Source of the DNA: Owenia fusiformis
Taxonomy: Eukaryota > Annelida > Polychaeta > Sabellida > Oweniidae
Reading direction: 5' to 3'
DNA length: 64,000 bases
Assembly (NCBI GenBank): GCA_903813345.2
Contig: CAIIXF020000001.1
Coordinates: forward strand, 35,931,366-35,995,365
The position numbers and the translations under genes are program-made. Position 1 is the first letter of the stretch, and every line of letters starts with the position of its first letter. This document shows, piece by piece, positions 54,501-64,000 of this stretch. Under the pieces are notes generated by a model, which worked only from the letters and a program-made list of their open reading frames with translations, had not been told where the DNA came from and did not search any database.

Positions 54501-57500
54501 CCTACCTAGTGGCCAAACTCATTGAAGTTGTCTTTGTTATCAACCCTAATGTACAGCCAAGGACAGAGAAATTGAACAATATGGTAATGCTGCACGATCT
54601 CGCCCTGGATAATCTCGCTCCAGCACTTATGATATTTTACACTGGTATGGCTTAAATCTTCATTTTTTGATGTACTATTAGTCTATATTGATTAATACAT
54701 TTTACTGTAACTATTCAGTGAATGAAAACAAAATTCTTATTGTTGAAATAATAAAATATATGCCAATAACTAAAGATTCCTCTTCTGTTTTAGACATTGA
54801 GACAACTGGCTCCAGTAATGAGTTCTATGATAAGTTCACAATCCGTTACCATATAAGCATTATCTTCAAGACTATGTGGGAGATGCCTTCTCATAGGTCC
54901 AGGTTCATTTCAGAGGCCAAGTAAGTACAATGAGGCAAAACATTTACAATAAGGTGAAGTAATTACAATGGTGGCAAGTATGTACAATGAAGTAAAGAAT
55001 TTACAATAAAATTAAGTAATTACAATGGTGCCAATTAAGTACAAGGAGGCAAAATATTTACAATAAGGTGAAGTAATTACAATGGTGCCAAGTATGTACA
55101 ATGAAGTAAAGAATTTACAATAAAATTAAGTAATTACAATGGTGCCAATTAAGTACAAGGAGGCAAAATATTTACAATAAGGTGAAGTAATTACAATGGT
55201 GCCAAGTATGTACAATGAAGTAAAGAATTTACAATAAAATTAAGTAATTACAATGGTGCCAATTAAGTACAAGGAAGCAAAACATTTACAATAAGGTGAA
55301 GTAATTACAATGGTGCCAAGTATGTACAATGAAGTAAAGAAATTACAGTAAGATTAAGTAATTACAATGGTGCCAATTAAGTACAAGGAGGCAAAGTATT
55401 TACAATAAGGTAAGTAATTGCTTATGCCAAGTATATACAATGAAGTGAAGAATTTACAATAAGATTAAGTAATTACAATGGTGCCAATTAAGTACAAGGA
55501 GGCAAAGTATTTACAATAAGGTAAGTAATTGCTTATGCCAAGTATGTACAATGAAGTAAAGAATTTACAATAAAATTAAGTAATTACAATGGTGCCAATT
55601 AAGTACAAGGAGGCAAAGTATTTACAATAAGGTAAGTAATTGCTTATGCCAAGTATATACAATGAAGTGAAGAATTTACAATAAGATTAAGTAATTACAA
55701 TGGTGCCAATTAAGTACAAGGAGGCAAAGTATTTACAATAAGGTAAGTAATTGCTTATGCCAAGTATATACAATGAAGTGAAGAATTTACAATAAGATTA
55801 AGTAATTACAATGGTGCCAATTAAGTACAATGAGGCAAAACATTTACAATAAGGTGATGTAATTACAATGGTGCCAAGTATGTACAATGAAGTAAAGAAT
55901 TTACAATAAAATTAAGTAATTACAATGGTGCCAATTAAGTACAAGGAGGCAAAGTATTTACAATAAGGTGAAGTAATTGCTTATGCCAAGTATGTACAAT
56001 GAAGTAAAGAATTTACAATAAGATTAAGTAATTACAATGACACCAATTAAGTACAAGAAAGTAAAGTATTTACAATAAGGTAAGTAATTGCTTATGCCAA
56101 GTATGTTCATTGATGCCATGTATGCACAATGAGGCAAAGTACATACAATGATTTTAAGTTATTACAGTGTGACCAAGTGTGTGGATGTAAAATAAGTTTA
56201 AGTAATTACAATGAGGGCAAGTATGTACATTTGTACAATGTCACCAAGTAAGTGTAATATGGTTATGTTAGTATATGCAACAAGTCCAGGTACATTCTGT
56301 TAACTGTCAAAGAATTTAGACTTAATTTTCTGGAACTTTCATACATGTCGCACAATGAGAGACTGTTCATATACATATGTATGTAGATCATCACTTTATC
56401 TTTCCTCCCAATTAACAATTTTTCCATTATTCTGTAATATTCAGGTCAGGGAAACAGTTTGTGAAATTTGTAAACATGCTGATGAATGACACAACATTTC
56501 TGCTTGATGAGAGCCTAGACACACTGAAGAGCATACATGAGATACAGGAGCTCATGGAGAATAAAGAAGAGTTCAACAAACTGTCCAGAGTAAGTAACAA
56601 ATAACCTGTGCCAAGGTACACAAACCATCAAAATTCTAATCTTGGCAGAGTATTATTGACATCCAGTGTAACCATTGTACTTTGAATTTGTAATGAAGTT
56701 TGAAACAAAAACTTAACTAATAGTTATTATTACCACCTTGCAGGGCCTGTTCTAGGGGTTTTAGTACTAGTTGAGAAGGCATTTAAATTGCTATATTGAC
56801 GTGAGCAATATTGTGTCGGGCGTTAATGACTTTAGTTGGGCAATAATGACATTATCCGCCCGGCTATGTTTCCCGAGAAAAGTGATATCGTTCAGTGCGT
56901 AAGATTTTCTATTTCAAATTTGCTATTTCAGCCCTGGTCATTAACGGTGGTAATAATAGTAATAACGTCATTTCTGCGGGCAAAATAGTGAAATATTGGA
57001 CCTTGGGCCTGCGGCCCTTGGTCCAATATTTCACCATATTGCCCTTTGGAATGACGTTATTGTACTATTATTGGTGATAATAGGCCATGCAAACAACCAA
57101 GCTGTAGTTTATAAGACAATCCCCTGTGTTTAAATTATTTTCATTAAGTCATTTGTGACCCCTTGTATTGAAAGCGAGAGCCTTTTGTGCATAACTTGGT
57201 TAATGTTTTTCAGGAGCAACAACAAAGTAAACAAAAACAGCTTTCCACAGATGAGAGACAATGCAGGTCATACCTCACCCTTGCTTCAGAAACTGTGGAA
57301 ATGTTCCACTATCTCACCAAGTGCATCGTAGATCCATTTCTTATACCCGTATGTATTGTTTGTACTGTTCCAGTTCCATTGTTGGCATGTTGTCTCAAGT
57401 AATGTTAAAGTTGTATATTAATATGTTTAAAATTCACTACTGCCTAAATACCAATGGCAATCACTTTTTTTTATTATTCTTGGAAATGAACTTTGAAAAA

Positions 57501-60500
57501 ATGAGCATTCCAGCAACAGACTTATTGCCAACATGGAACTTGTGCCAGTCATGTTGCCAACCTTAGTATAGTACCTAAGAATACATTAGAAAATAATCAT
57601 ATTTTAAAACTATATGTCCAACCACTGTATCTCAGGGACATATAACTATGTATTTTAAACTTTAATATATGTTTATATATATTTGTGTGATCAATCTATG
57701 GTCCAAATAAAGAAACATAAACATATGTCAAACTGTTCTTTTTATGTTTTAGGAGCTCTCACACAGATTAGCTGCAATGTTGAACTTCAACCTCCGCTCA
57801 CTATGCGGCCCAAAATGTAAAAATCTCAAAGTGAAAAACCCTGAAAAATATGGCTGGGAACCGAAGAAGCTTTTGAATCATCTGACAGATATATATCTAC
57901 ATTTGGACTGTGACAAGTTTGCTCAGGCAATTGCCAGTGATGAGGTAAGAGCAATAGTTTTTGTAAACTGATATCTGATGATAACAGTCCTTTATAAGCC
58001 AGACAAGATTTTGTCAAGCTTGTAATAGAGCTGCCTTATATATACAAATACAGATCTGTATGAATTCTTGGCATAGATAGAAGACTGGTAACAGAGTTTG
58101 TGGTTTCAAGTACATTACTTTTTTCAAAAAAGCCTCCTTGTAGATCATAATAATTATAGAAATCACAAATTTTGTGTGGTTTTTAGAGCTATGCGCTTAA
58201 ACGTTAATATTCATAAAATATGGTGTTGCATTCATCCATTGGATCCCATGTCTAATTTACATTTTATCTACTATGAGTATGCATAATTTACTTTTTATTC
58301 ATTCTAGAACACTTTCATTCTTCATATTAGTCAATAACAATATTGTGCTTCAATAGTTTTATATTCATTCAATTTATATATACATCCATATCCTTGCTCC
58401 AGAGGTCCTACTCCAAGGAGCTGTTTGATGATGCCATAGCTCGCATGACTAAAGCCAGAATAAAGACAAACCAAGAGATTGAACAGTTCAGGGCTCTACA
58501 AGAGAAAGTGCAAAACTTAGTTCTCAAGAAGATGAGGACTGAAGTGGACCATGAAAACATTCCGGATGAGTTTAAAGGTAAACAATAAGCATACAAGCAT
58601 CTGTGTCATCATATCGTTGCTGCATCATGAAGATAGCATGATAAGTAATTTCAGTAATACACCTAAAATCAAGCTTGGATTTTGTGTAGAAGGATTTGCC
58701 AAACTCTGCTCTTACATTCAAGCTTTTCAGTGATCTATATTGTGATCAACATTCTTCTGTATTACACATATTAGGCCTATATTATGAAGTGGAATGCTCA
58801 ACTCCTAATAAAGTCATCCAATCCTAACCCACTGTGATGGACATACACAGACCAATCATTCCTATTCAATTATTCACTTCACTGTTTGATTTATTCTAGA
58901 TCCATTGATGGATACATTGATGAATGACCCTGTGCTACTCTCTAGTGGTATGATCATGGACAGACCAATCATTCCTATTCAATTATTCACTTCATTGTTT
59001 GATTTGTTCTAGATCCATTGATGGATACATTGATGAATGACCCTGTGCTACTCTCTAGTGGTATGATCATGGACAGACCAATCATTCCTATTCAATTATT
59101 CACTTCATTGTTTGATTCATTCTAGATCCATTGATGGATACATTGATGAATGACCCTGTGCTACTCTCTAGTGGTATGATCATGGACAGACCAATCATTC
59201 CTATTCAATTATTCACTTCATTGTTTGATTTGTTCTAGATCCATTGATGGATACATTGATGAATGACCCTGTGCTACTCTAGTGGTATGATCATGGACAG
59301 ACCAATCATTCCTATTCAATTATTCACTTCATTGTTTGATTTGTTCTAGATCCATTGATGGATACATTGATGAATGAACCTGTGCTACTTCCTAGTGGTA
59401 TGATCATGGACAGACCAATCATTTCTATTCAATTATTCACTTCATTATTTGATTTATTCTAGATCTATTGATGGATACATTGATGAATGACCCTGTGCTA
59501 CTCTCTAGTGGTATGATCATGGACAGACCAATCATTCCTATTCAATTATTCACTTCATTGTTTGATTTGTTCTAGATCCATTGATGGATACATTGATGAA
59601 TGACCCTGTGCTACTCTCTAGTGGTATGATCATGGACAGACCAATCATTCCTATTCAATTATTCACTTCATTGTTTGATTTGTTCTAGATCCATTGATGG
59701 ATACATTGATGAATGACCCTGTGCTACTCCCTAATGGTATGATCATGGACAGACCAATCATTCCTACTCAATTATTCACTTCATTGTTTGATTTATTCTA
59801 GATCCATTGATGGATACATTGATGAATGACCCTGTGCTACTCCCTAATGGTATGATCATGGACAGACCAATCATTCCTATTCAATTATTCACTTCATTGT
59901 TTGATTTATTCTAGATCCATTGATGGATACATTGATGAATGACCCCATGCTACTCTCTAGTGGTATGATCATGGACAGACCAATCAATCCTATTCAATTA
60001 TTCACTTCATTGTTTGATTTATTCTAGATCCATTGATGGATACATTGATGAATGACCCTGTGCTACTTCCTAGTGGTATGATCATGGACAGGCCAATCAT
60101 TCTGCGCCACCTGCTCAACTCCCAAACTGACCCATTCAACAGGGAGAACCTTACTGAAGAAGAACTGATACCAGGTATATACATGTAATGCAATAATTTT
60201 AAACAACATTTTTTTGTTGAAAAAGGTTCTGTAAAACATATTTGTTTGCACTCTGCAGATTATTGAATTGAGCTTGCTTTTATCACCAACCTTACCACTA
60301 ACCAACAACCAAAAGCAGTTGTATGTTGAATTCCATTTGAAACTTATGTGACAGAACCTTGAACCAATTTCTGTATTATACATTGTCATATTTGTTTAGA
60401 ATGGGGAAATTGTGTGGTGATACTGTCCCTTTAAGGGTGCGCTATGATGTCATCAGTAGGTCAATGCCTCGTGTATTTGAAGCTAAGCAAATAAAGTCTT

Positions 60501-60755
60501 TTAAACTTCTAAATATTCATATTCCGTTGAGATCTATCTGTCTGCTAACAGTACAAATTGTCGCTTTCATTTTACGGCAGTCGATAAATGGAAATAGAGG
60601 AGTGAAAATTTGAGTGATTATGAGGCAGATTTGTACTATGTGTTCTATTTAGATAAATATATTGTCTGATACTCCATGTTTACTTTGTTTCAGTACCTGA
60701 TCTGAAAGAGAAGATATCAAAATGGAGGAGAGAACAAGAGGAAAGCATGCAGTAA
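45568..60755 (+). CDS. UBE4B: Ubiquitin conjugation factor E4 B (U-box E3/E4 ligase)
   Basis: Twenty-four exons join in frame to 1147 aa: 45568-45591, 46954-47167, 47294-47378, 47568-47655, 48315-48459, 48912-49071, 49274-49531, 49735-49849, 50117-50257, 51381-51497, 51741-51839, 52053-52166, 52376-52571, 52754-52995, 53463-53590, 54019-54117, 54409-54644, 54794-54920, 56445-56589, 57214-57348, 57753-57944, 58403-58577, 60028-60174, 60694-60755. All introns are GT-AG. The N-terminus has the UBE4B-specific [23 protein letters not shown]-like and FRVSW motifs, so this is E4 B rather than E4 A. A Ufd2P core spans roughly residues 260-1060 ([28 protein letters not shown]-like [43 protein letters not shown]). 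The C-terminal U-box (about 1079-1143) has [37 protein letters not shown] and EEELIPVPDLK. The protein elongates ubiquitin chains with E2 enzymes and the p97/CDC48 ATPase. Exon 5 has a TTAGCAG tandem acceptor that can add or drop one Gln. Confidence 0.95.
45990..46529. mobile_element. Mutator-like foldback element in UBE4B intron 1
   Basis: Inverted arms of about 150 bp (45990-46140 and 46381-46529), starting TATCGCATCCTACGACCCC, enclose about 240 bp. The element is flanked by a direct repeat AAGGTGAGGT at 45980-45989 and 46530-46539. Long terminal repeats with a 9-10-bp target duplication are typical of the Mutator superfamily. A 103-codon frame across the loop (46093-46404) has no recognised similarity. 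Confidence 0.75.
46682..46805. repeat. 20-bp minisatellite in UBE4B intron 1
   Basis: About six tandem copies of TATTCATAATTCAAGTCATC, nearly identical (one A/G variant), some 150 bp before exon 2. Confidence 0.95.
47764..48145. mobile_element. Mariner-like MITE in UBE4B intron 4
   Basis: It starts CAGGGTGAGCCAAAAAGGTA after TA and ends with the inverted counterpart followed by TA. The match extends about 50 bp inward (AATCTTAATAACT). No transposase. A truncated relative is at 27260-27480. Confidence 0.8.
49675..49765 (+). repeat. Partial tandem duplication around the exon 8 acceptor of UBE4B
   Basis: CTGTTCTTGTGCCATATTTCAG followed by GTCATTTGCTTAACTG precedes the real acceptor at 49731-49734 and looks like a diverged copy of it and of the start of exon 8 (ATCACCTGCTAAATTATCTG). 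The upstream copy supplies a second TTTCAG. Splicing there would put exon 8 out of frame because of a TAA in the copy. Confidence 0.6.
50870..51300 (-). pseudogene. 5'-truncated LINE retrotransposon 3' end in UBE4B intron 9
   Basis: On the minus strand a frame ending with TAA at 51122 reads [20 protein letters not shown], then [13 protein letters not shown] and [12 protein letters not shown]. This is the characteristic C-terminal tail of non-LTR retrotransposon reverse-transcriptase proteins (RY-x-GP-x-LWN-x-LP, then F-K-x-x-x-K-x-x-L). The rest of the protein is missing. About 250 bp of 3' untranslated sequence continues to about 50870, where the plus strand becomes T-rich. Confidence 0.75.
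53283..53410. mobile_element. One-ended pogo-like MITE fragment in UBE4B intron 14
   Basis: AGTAAAACCTGTATATTCAC, then GAACATT and CTCCCATTGACTCC blocks match the left part of the 3084-3949 element. No right terminal repeat is visible, so it is a fragment. Confidence 0.5.
54911..56245. repeat. Dimeric minisatellite starting at the exon 18 splice donor of UBE4B
   Basis: About ten to eleven units of roughly 114 bp, each made of two related 57-bp halves. A half unit reads GCCAAGTAAGTACAATGAGG, then TTTACAATAAGG and AAGTAATTACAATGG. The first half unit is the true exon 18/intron junction (exon ends GCCAA at 54920). Many units keep a donor-like CCAA-GTATGT or GTATAT; the partner half usually has CCAATTAAGTAC, in which the GT is lost. 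Units decay towards the right. Confidence 0.93.
56940..57079. repeat. Palindrome in UBE4B intron 19
   Basis: AATAATAGTAATAACGTCAT through AATATTGGACCTTGGGCC faces its inverted copy across a three-base loop (TGC) near 57011. The arms of about 65 bp suggest a short foldback element. Confidence 0.75.
58832..60027 (+). repeat. Tandem array of acceptor-plus-U-box exon starts (10 copies before the functional one)
   Basis: Copies of the exon 23 start, each preceded by a TTCTAG acceptor, begin at 58900, 59013, 59126, 59239, 59350, 59463, 59576, 59689, 59802 and 59915; the functional exon starts at 60028. The unit is 113 bp (111 for the fourth copy, which lost two bases). Each encodes [14 protein letters not shown](S/P)SGMI and stops being U-box-like after MDRPII, where the intron-derived half begins. 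Copies are almost identical, with variants such as LPNG in copies 8 and 9 and NEPV in copy 5. A partial intron-derived half lies before copy 1. Confidence 0.95.
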
Positions 60756-62490
60756 TATGTAATCTCATCTGAGAATTGGGACTTTCACACTTCATTGGGA
60801 CTTAAGGATTACCAGTTAGAATTCAAGTCACACGACATTGGGACTTTCATACTTTATTGGGACTTAAGGATTACCAGTTAGAATTCAAGTCACACGACAT
60901 TGGGACTTTCACACTTCATTGGGACTTAAGGATTACCAGTTAGAATTCAAGTCACACGACATTGGGACTTTCACACTTCATTGGGACTTAAGGATTACCA
61001 GTTAGAATTCAAGTCACACGACATTGGGACTTTCACACTTCATTGGGACTAAGTATTACCAGTTAGAATTTAAGTCATACAATATAGGGACTTTCACACT
61101 TCATTTGGACTTAAAAACACCTTCATTAAATTGGAATTTATGACTACAATGTGGATTCAAAGCAACATTGGAATTGAATGTTGCACTTGAACTTTGAGAA
61201 AATGAGATTTAAAAAACATTGGGATTTCAAAACAACAGAGAGGCTTTCCATTACTTTCAAAACAACAAACACAGGGCCTCGAATACTACACTACTAAAGA
61301 CACATTTAACTGCACTTCAGCCTGTTACATGAAGAGTTATAAAACACACATCGGCTGGTTTGGAATACTGAAGCCATACTGAAGAATAAAAGAAAAATAG
61401 AAAAAATGTAAATTAAATTATAAAGCAAAAGTCTTTGAATTTCATTGTTTATAAACATCAAGTACTTTGTTACAGCTCTAGGACTGTTTATGAATTGATG
61501 GGTAATTGAATACTGAAAATATACTGAAGAAATATCTAGCTGAGCTGGTATGATAAACTGAGTGAGTACCATCAGTCAGCAGTTGTAATGTGAAAACCAA
61601 TTTTGTACACCCTATGACATACCCAAAATAGTGTCCCCTCTTAAATGATACACATATAATAGTTTATCCAAATGTTCTAAAGACATCAACATAAAGAACA
61701 ACTGTAGCATGTAATGCATCATAGTTGAACTCTACCAAATCATATCAGTCTGCACACAATTGTATAAAAACAGGCCCATTGTGGATGTCTGCAACAGTCT
61801 AACTCACCTCTCCAATATAACTTGACTTGATGGAGTTGTCAAAGATACATTGCAATGGTCACCATGGGCTATTTTAGTCAGATATGTCGACTCAAAGACT
61901 TATTTTGAAGCTACATATTGGATGGCTTTCTCTTCAAAGACTTTTTGCCCAAAAGGAACATTGTGGAGATACAATTTGTAAGGTCATCATGCACAAATGT
62001 TTTGACTCATTATTATTAATTTTTGATATATCCCAGTTTTTTCAATTGCTTTAAAATCTAACTGCAGGATGAAAGGGATGGAATGTCATATTGCTTTAGA
62101 TTTTTTAATTTGGAACAAATAATGGTATGAAGCCTTTTGGAGTGAAGCTCTCAATGCCAAAAGTATTAAAGTTTCCCCTACATTCAGGATGAAACGTTAC
62201 TCATTAGGTGTAATTATAGTATTGACTCATACTGTAATGTTTGAAACCCTGAATCTCTCCAGATTGGTTTCATCTCCCCTATGCTTTGACATACTTCAAT
62301 GTTGTTGACTTGTTATCTTGTGGTTGTGAGATAGACATGTGCCAAGTCCTAAAGATACACAAAAGTTCATATGTTTAAATTAACCACCAAATGCTCTGCA
62401 GTTATTGATTCATAATATTTCCATACCTGAATGCAGTGAATCAAGTGTAGTATATTTATGTTTATGGAATTTTGTAGTGAATAAAGTAAT
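60756..62490 (+). other. UBE4B 3' untranslated region
   Basis: After the TAA at 60753-60755 the sequence has no conserved coding. Candidate polyadenylation hexamers AATAAA are at 61385-61390 and 62480-62485. The exact end cannot be fixed without transcript data. Confidence 0.5.
60776..61110 (+). repeat. 62-bp tandem repeat in the UBE4B 3' UTR
   Basis: Units starting TTGGGACTTTCACACTTCAT at 60776, 60838, 60900, 60962 and 61024, nearly identical for the first four; the fifth and a trailing partial copy are diverged. Each unit contains an internal CATTGGGACTT duplication. Confidence 0.95.
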
Positions 62491-64000
62491 TTATAATCTT
62501 AAATTAAGTTGTTAAATTTAATCTTTTAAATATATTATTTTGAAAAACTCCAGACACTCTCGTGCTCTTGGTCAGACATTAACAGCCCCATTATCTAGTT
62601 AGTTTTGAAATACTCTTATGATACTCTCACTCTCGGACCCTACTAAAAGCTGTCTATGAACATATTTTCAATTCAATGTTTTGGATATACCAGTTTCCAA
62701 CTTCTGATAACTGAGTTTATTCTAAAGTCACTGTACTAAGAATAAGAAAACCATAATTTTGTAACCAGTGGAAAAATAAAATAACATATTTCCTGTTTTG
62801 AATGTCACTAAATCATTGAACATGTTGAATGTGGGTCTCAATCATGAGACATGCCATGTCTGAGGGTTAACTTAATTTTAACCTGATATTTTTCATTTTG
62901 GTTATTTATTCCTTGAGGATGATAAGAGGTACATAACACATACCTTTTAATTATGGAATAATAAAAATATCCTATGATTTACTCATAATATGATTTCTAT
63001 CCACTCCATTCTATGTCAATCCTATACATGAATATGGATATCTGCCCTCTCACACGAGATACCGTGTTATTCATGGATAAAATTGTATCACTTATGAATC
63101 ATAGGATATTCTCTGTATTAGGGGTCCCATATTTCTGCACCACCCTGTACACTATTAGATAACAAAAACCATTTTGATGACATTTCAGAACTTTATTTTA
63201 ACTTAAAACTAAAAGAAAAACAATACAAAATTCTGAATAACAAATGTGTTGCATTCTTTCCTAATGAGTAACAAACTCACAATACTATAAGTTTCATTGT
63301 TCCTCAGAGCATCTATGCTCAGAGTTCCTTAATAGAGTTCTTTAATTGTCACCAAGCATTGCCAAGACATTGAAAGATTGCTTAAGCTCTCTAAAGCACA
63401 AGCGAGATAAAAACAAATGTTTCTGTTCATATTCTACATCAATTGTTGTTGACTCTTGACTTTCACATGACCCCAGCTTGGATGACCTTTGACCTATTCT
63501 CTTGCAGATGACCTCAGCTGAAAGGATCATGAGCCAACCAATAATATCAAAATCATTGGGTAAACACTCAGGTTTTGTACTCCAATCCCAATGTGGAGGG
63601 CCCCATAGTAGAATATGCAGAATGTTTCCCAGTACTTGTGGACTCAGCCTCTGAAAGTTTTAGATACATTTATTAATATAAAGATTTATATACCCCATTT
63701 TCTGACCCAAGAGGAAATGGTAGAGAAATACAAGAACGATAACCTTAAAATAATTACAAACAGATTTGCGTTTTATATTTGATTATCCCCCTATTTCCTG
63801 AGTGTAAGCATGAGAACAAGTGAGGAATATTAGCTTGATGCAGTTCTAAAATAAACAAAATGGGATGAAATGAAGAACCATTTTGGAATGCAGTTTTTTT
63901 TACATTAATTGCTTTATACAATAAGTTGATCTTGTCTTTTAAACTATTTTTTTTCACTATTCAATGTACGTAATTACAATCAGTGGTAGAAAATAGAAAC
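62491..64000. other. Downstream intergenic DNA, no gene seen
   Basis: Only short random frames. A weak inverted repeat ATATCCTATGATT / AATCATAGGATAT spans about 62967-63110, and CACCCTGTA near 63142-63150 looks like a lone mariner-type end. Nothing else is supported. Confidence 0.45.

Overview
This is an AT-rich, intron-rich metazoan nuclear window. Genes are split by GT-AG introns, intergenic DNA is full of short inverted-repeat transposons, and there are no operons. A neuropeptide precursor whose peptides end in SGLVF-amide fits the S-x-L-x-F-amide consensus of echinoderm L-type SALMFamides, so a marine invertebrate deuterostome (ambulacrarian) is my best guess. The sequence does not prove this, and a lophotrochozoan is not excluded.

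Layout. (1) 1-1043, minus strand: three exons of an ACSF2-like acyl-CoA synthetase running off the left edge. (2) 4167-5556, plus: a two-exon 2-hydroxyacid (glycolate) oxidase homologue with a predicted signal peptide, three altered catalytic positions including the catalytic His changed to Gln, and no clear peroxisomal tail; probably a secreted pseudoenzyme. (3) 5.6-15.8 kb: no convincing host gene; nested foldback and hAT-like elements. (4) 15879-16889, minus: a neuropeptide precursor with 21 predicted amidated peptides, 17 of them identical. (5) 17-29 kb: gene-free, dominated by a 4.4-kb foldback element (21.5-25.8 kb) carrying at least eight perfect RFX X-box-like palindromes and three CRE palindromes. 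(6) 29.1-30.4 kb, plus: pieces of a CYP17/CYP1-like cytochrome P450, with an intact haem-binding last exon but no recognisable middle exons. (7) 34416-38343, minus: a complete six-exon SLC35E2-like nucleotide-sugar/triose-phosphate-family transporter. (8) 38.4-45.4 kb: intergenic, several hairpin elements. (9) 45568-60755, plus: a complete 24-exon UBE4B gene (ubiquitin chain elongation factor E4 B, 1147 aa), followed by a long 3' UTR and non-coding DNA to 64 kb.

The most unusual structure is in UBE4B. The exon starting the U-box, together with its upstream splice acceptor, is tandemly repeated 11 times (113-bp unit, 58.9-60.0 kb). Only the last copy continues into the real U-box. Reading on from most other copies ends at the UAG that is itself the next copy's splice acceptor. 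Each typical copy also offers a 48-nt, frame-preserving mini-exon. A second array of about 114-bp units grows out of the exon 18 splice donor (54.9-56.2 kb), exon 8 has a duplicated acceptor region, and the 3' UTR has a 62-bp tandem repeat. The genes have unrelated roles (acyl activation, oxidase-fold protein, neuropeptide, P450, transporter, ubiquitin ligase), as expected of an animal locus; I see no functional cluster.
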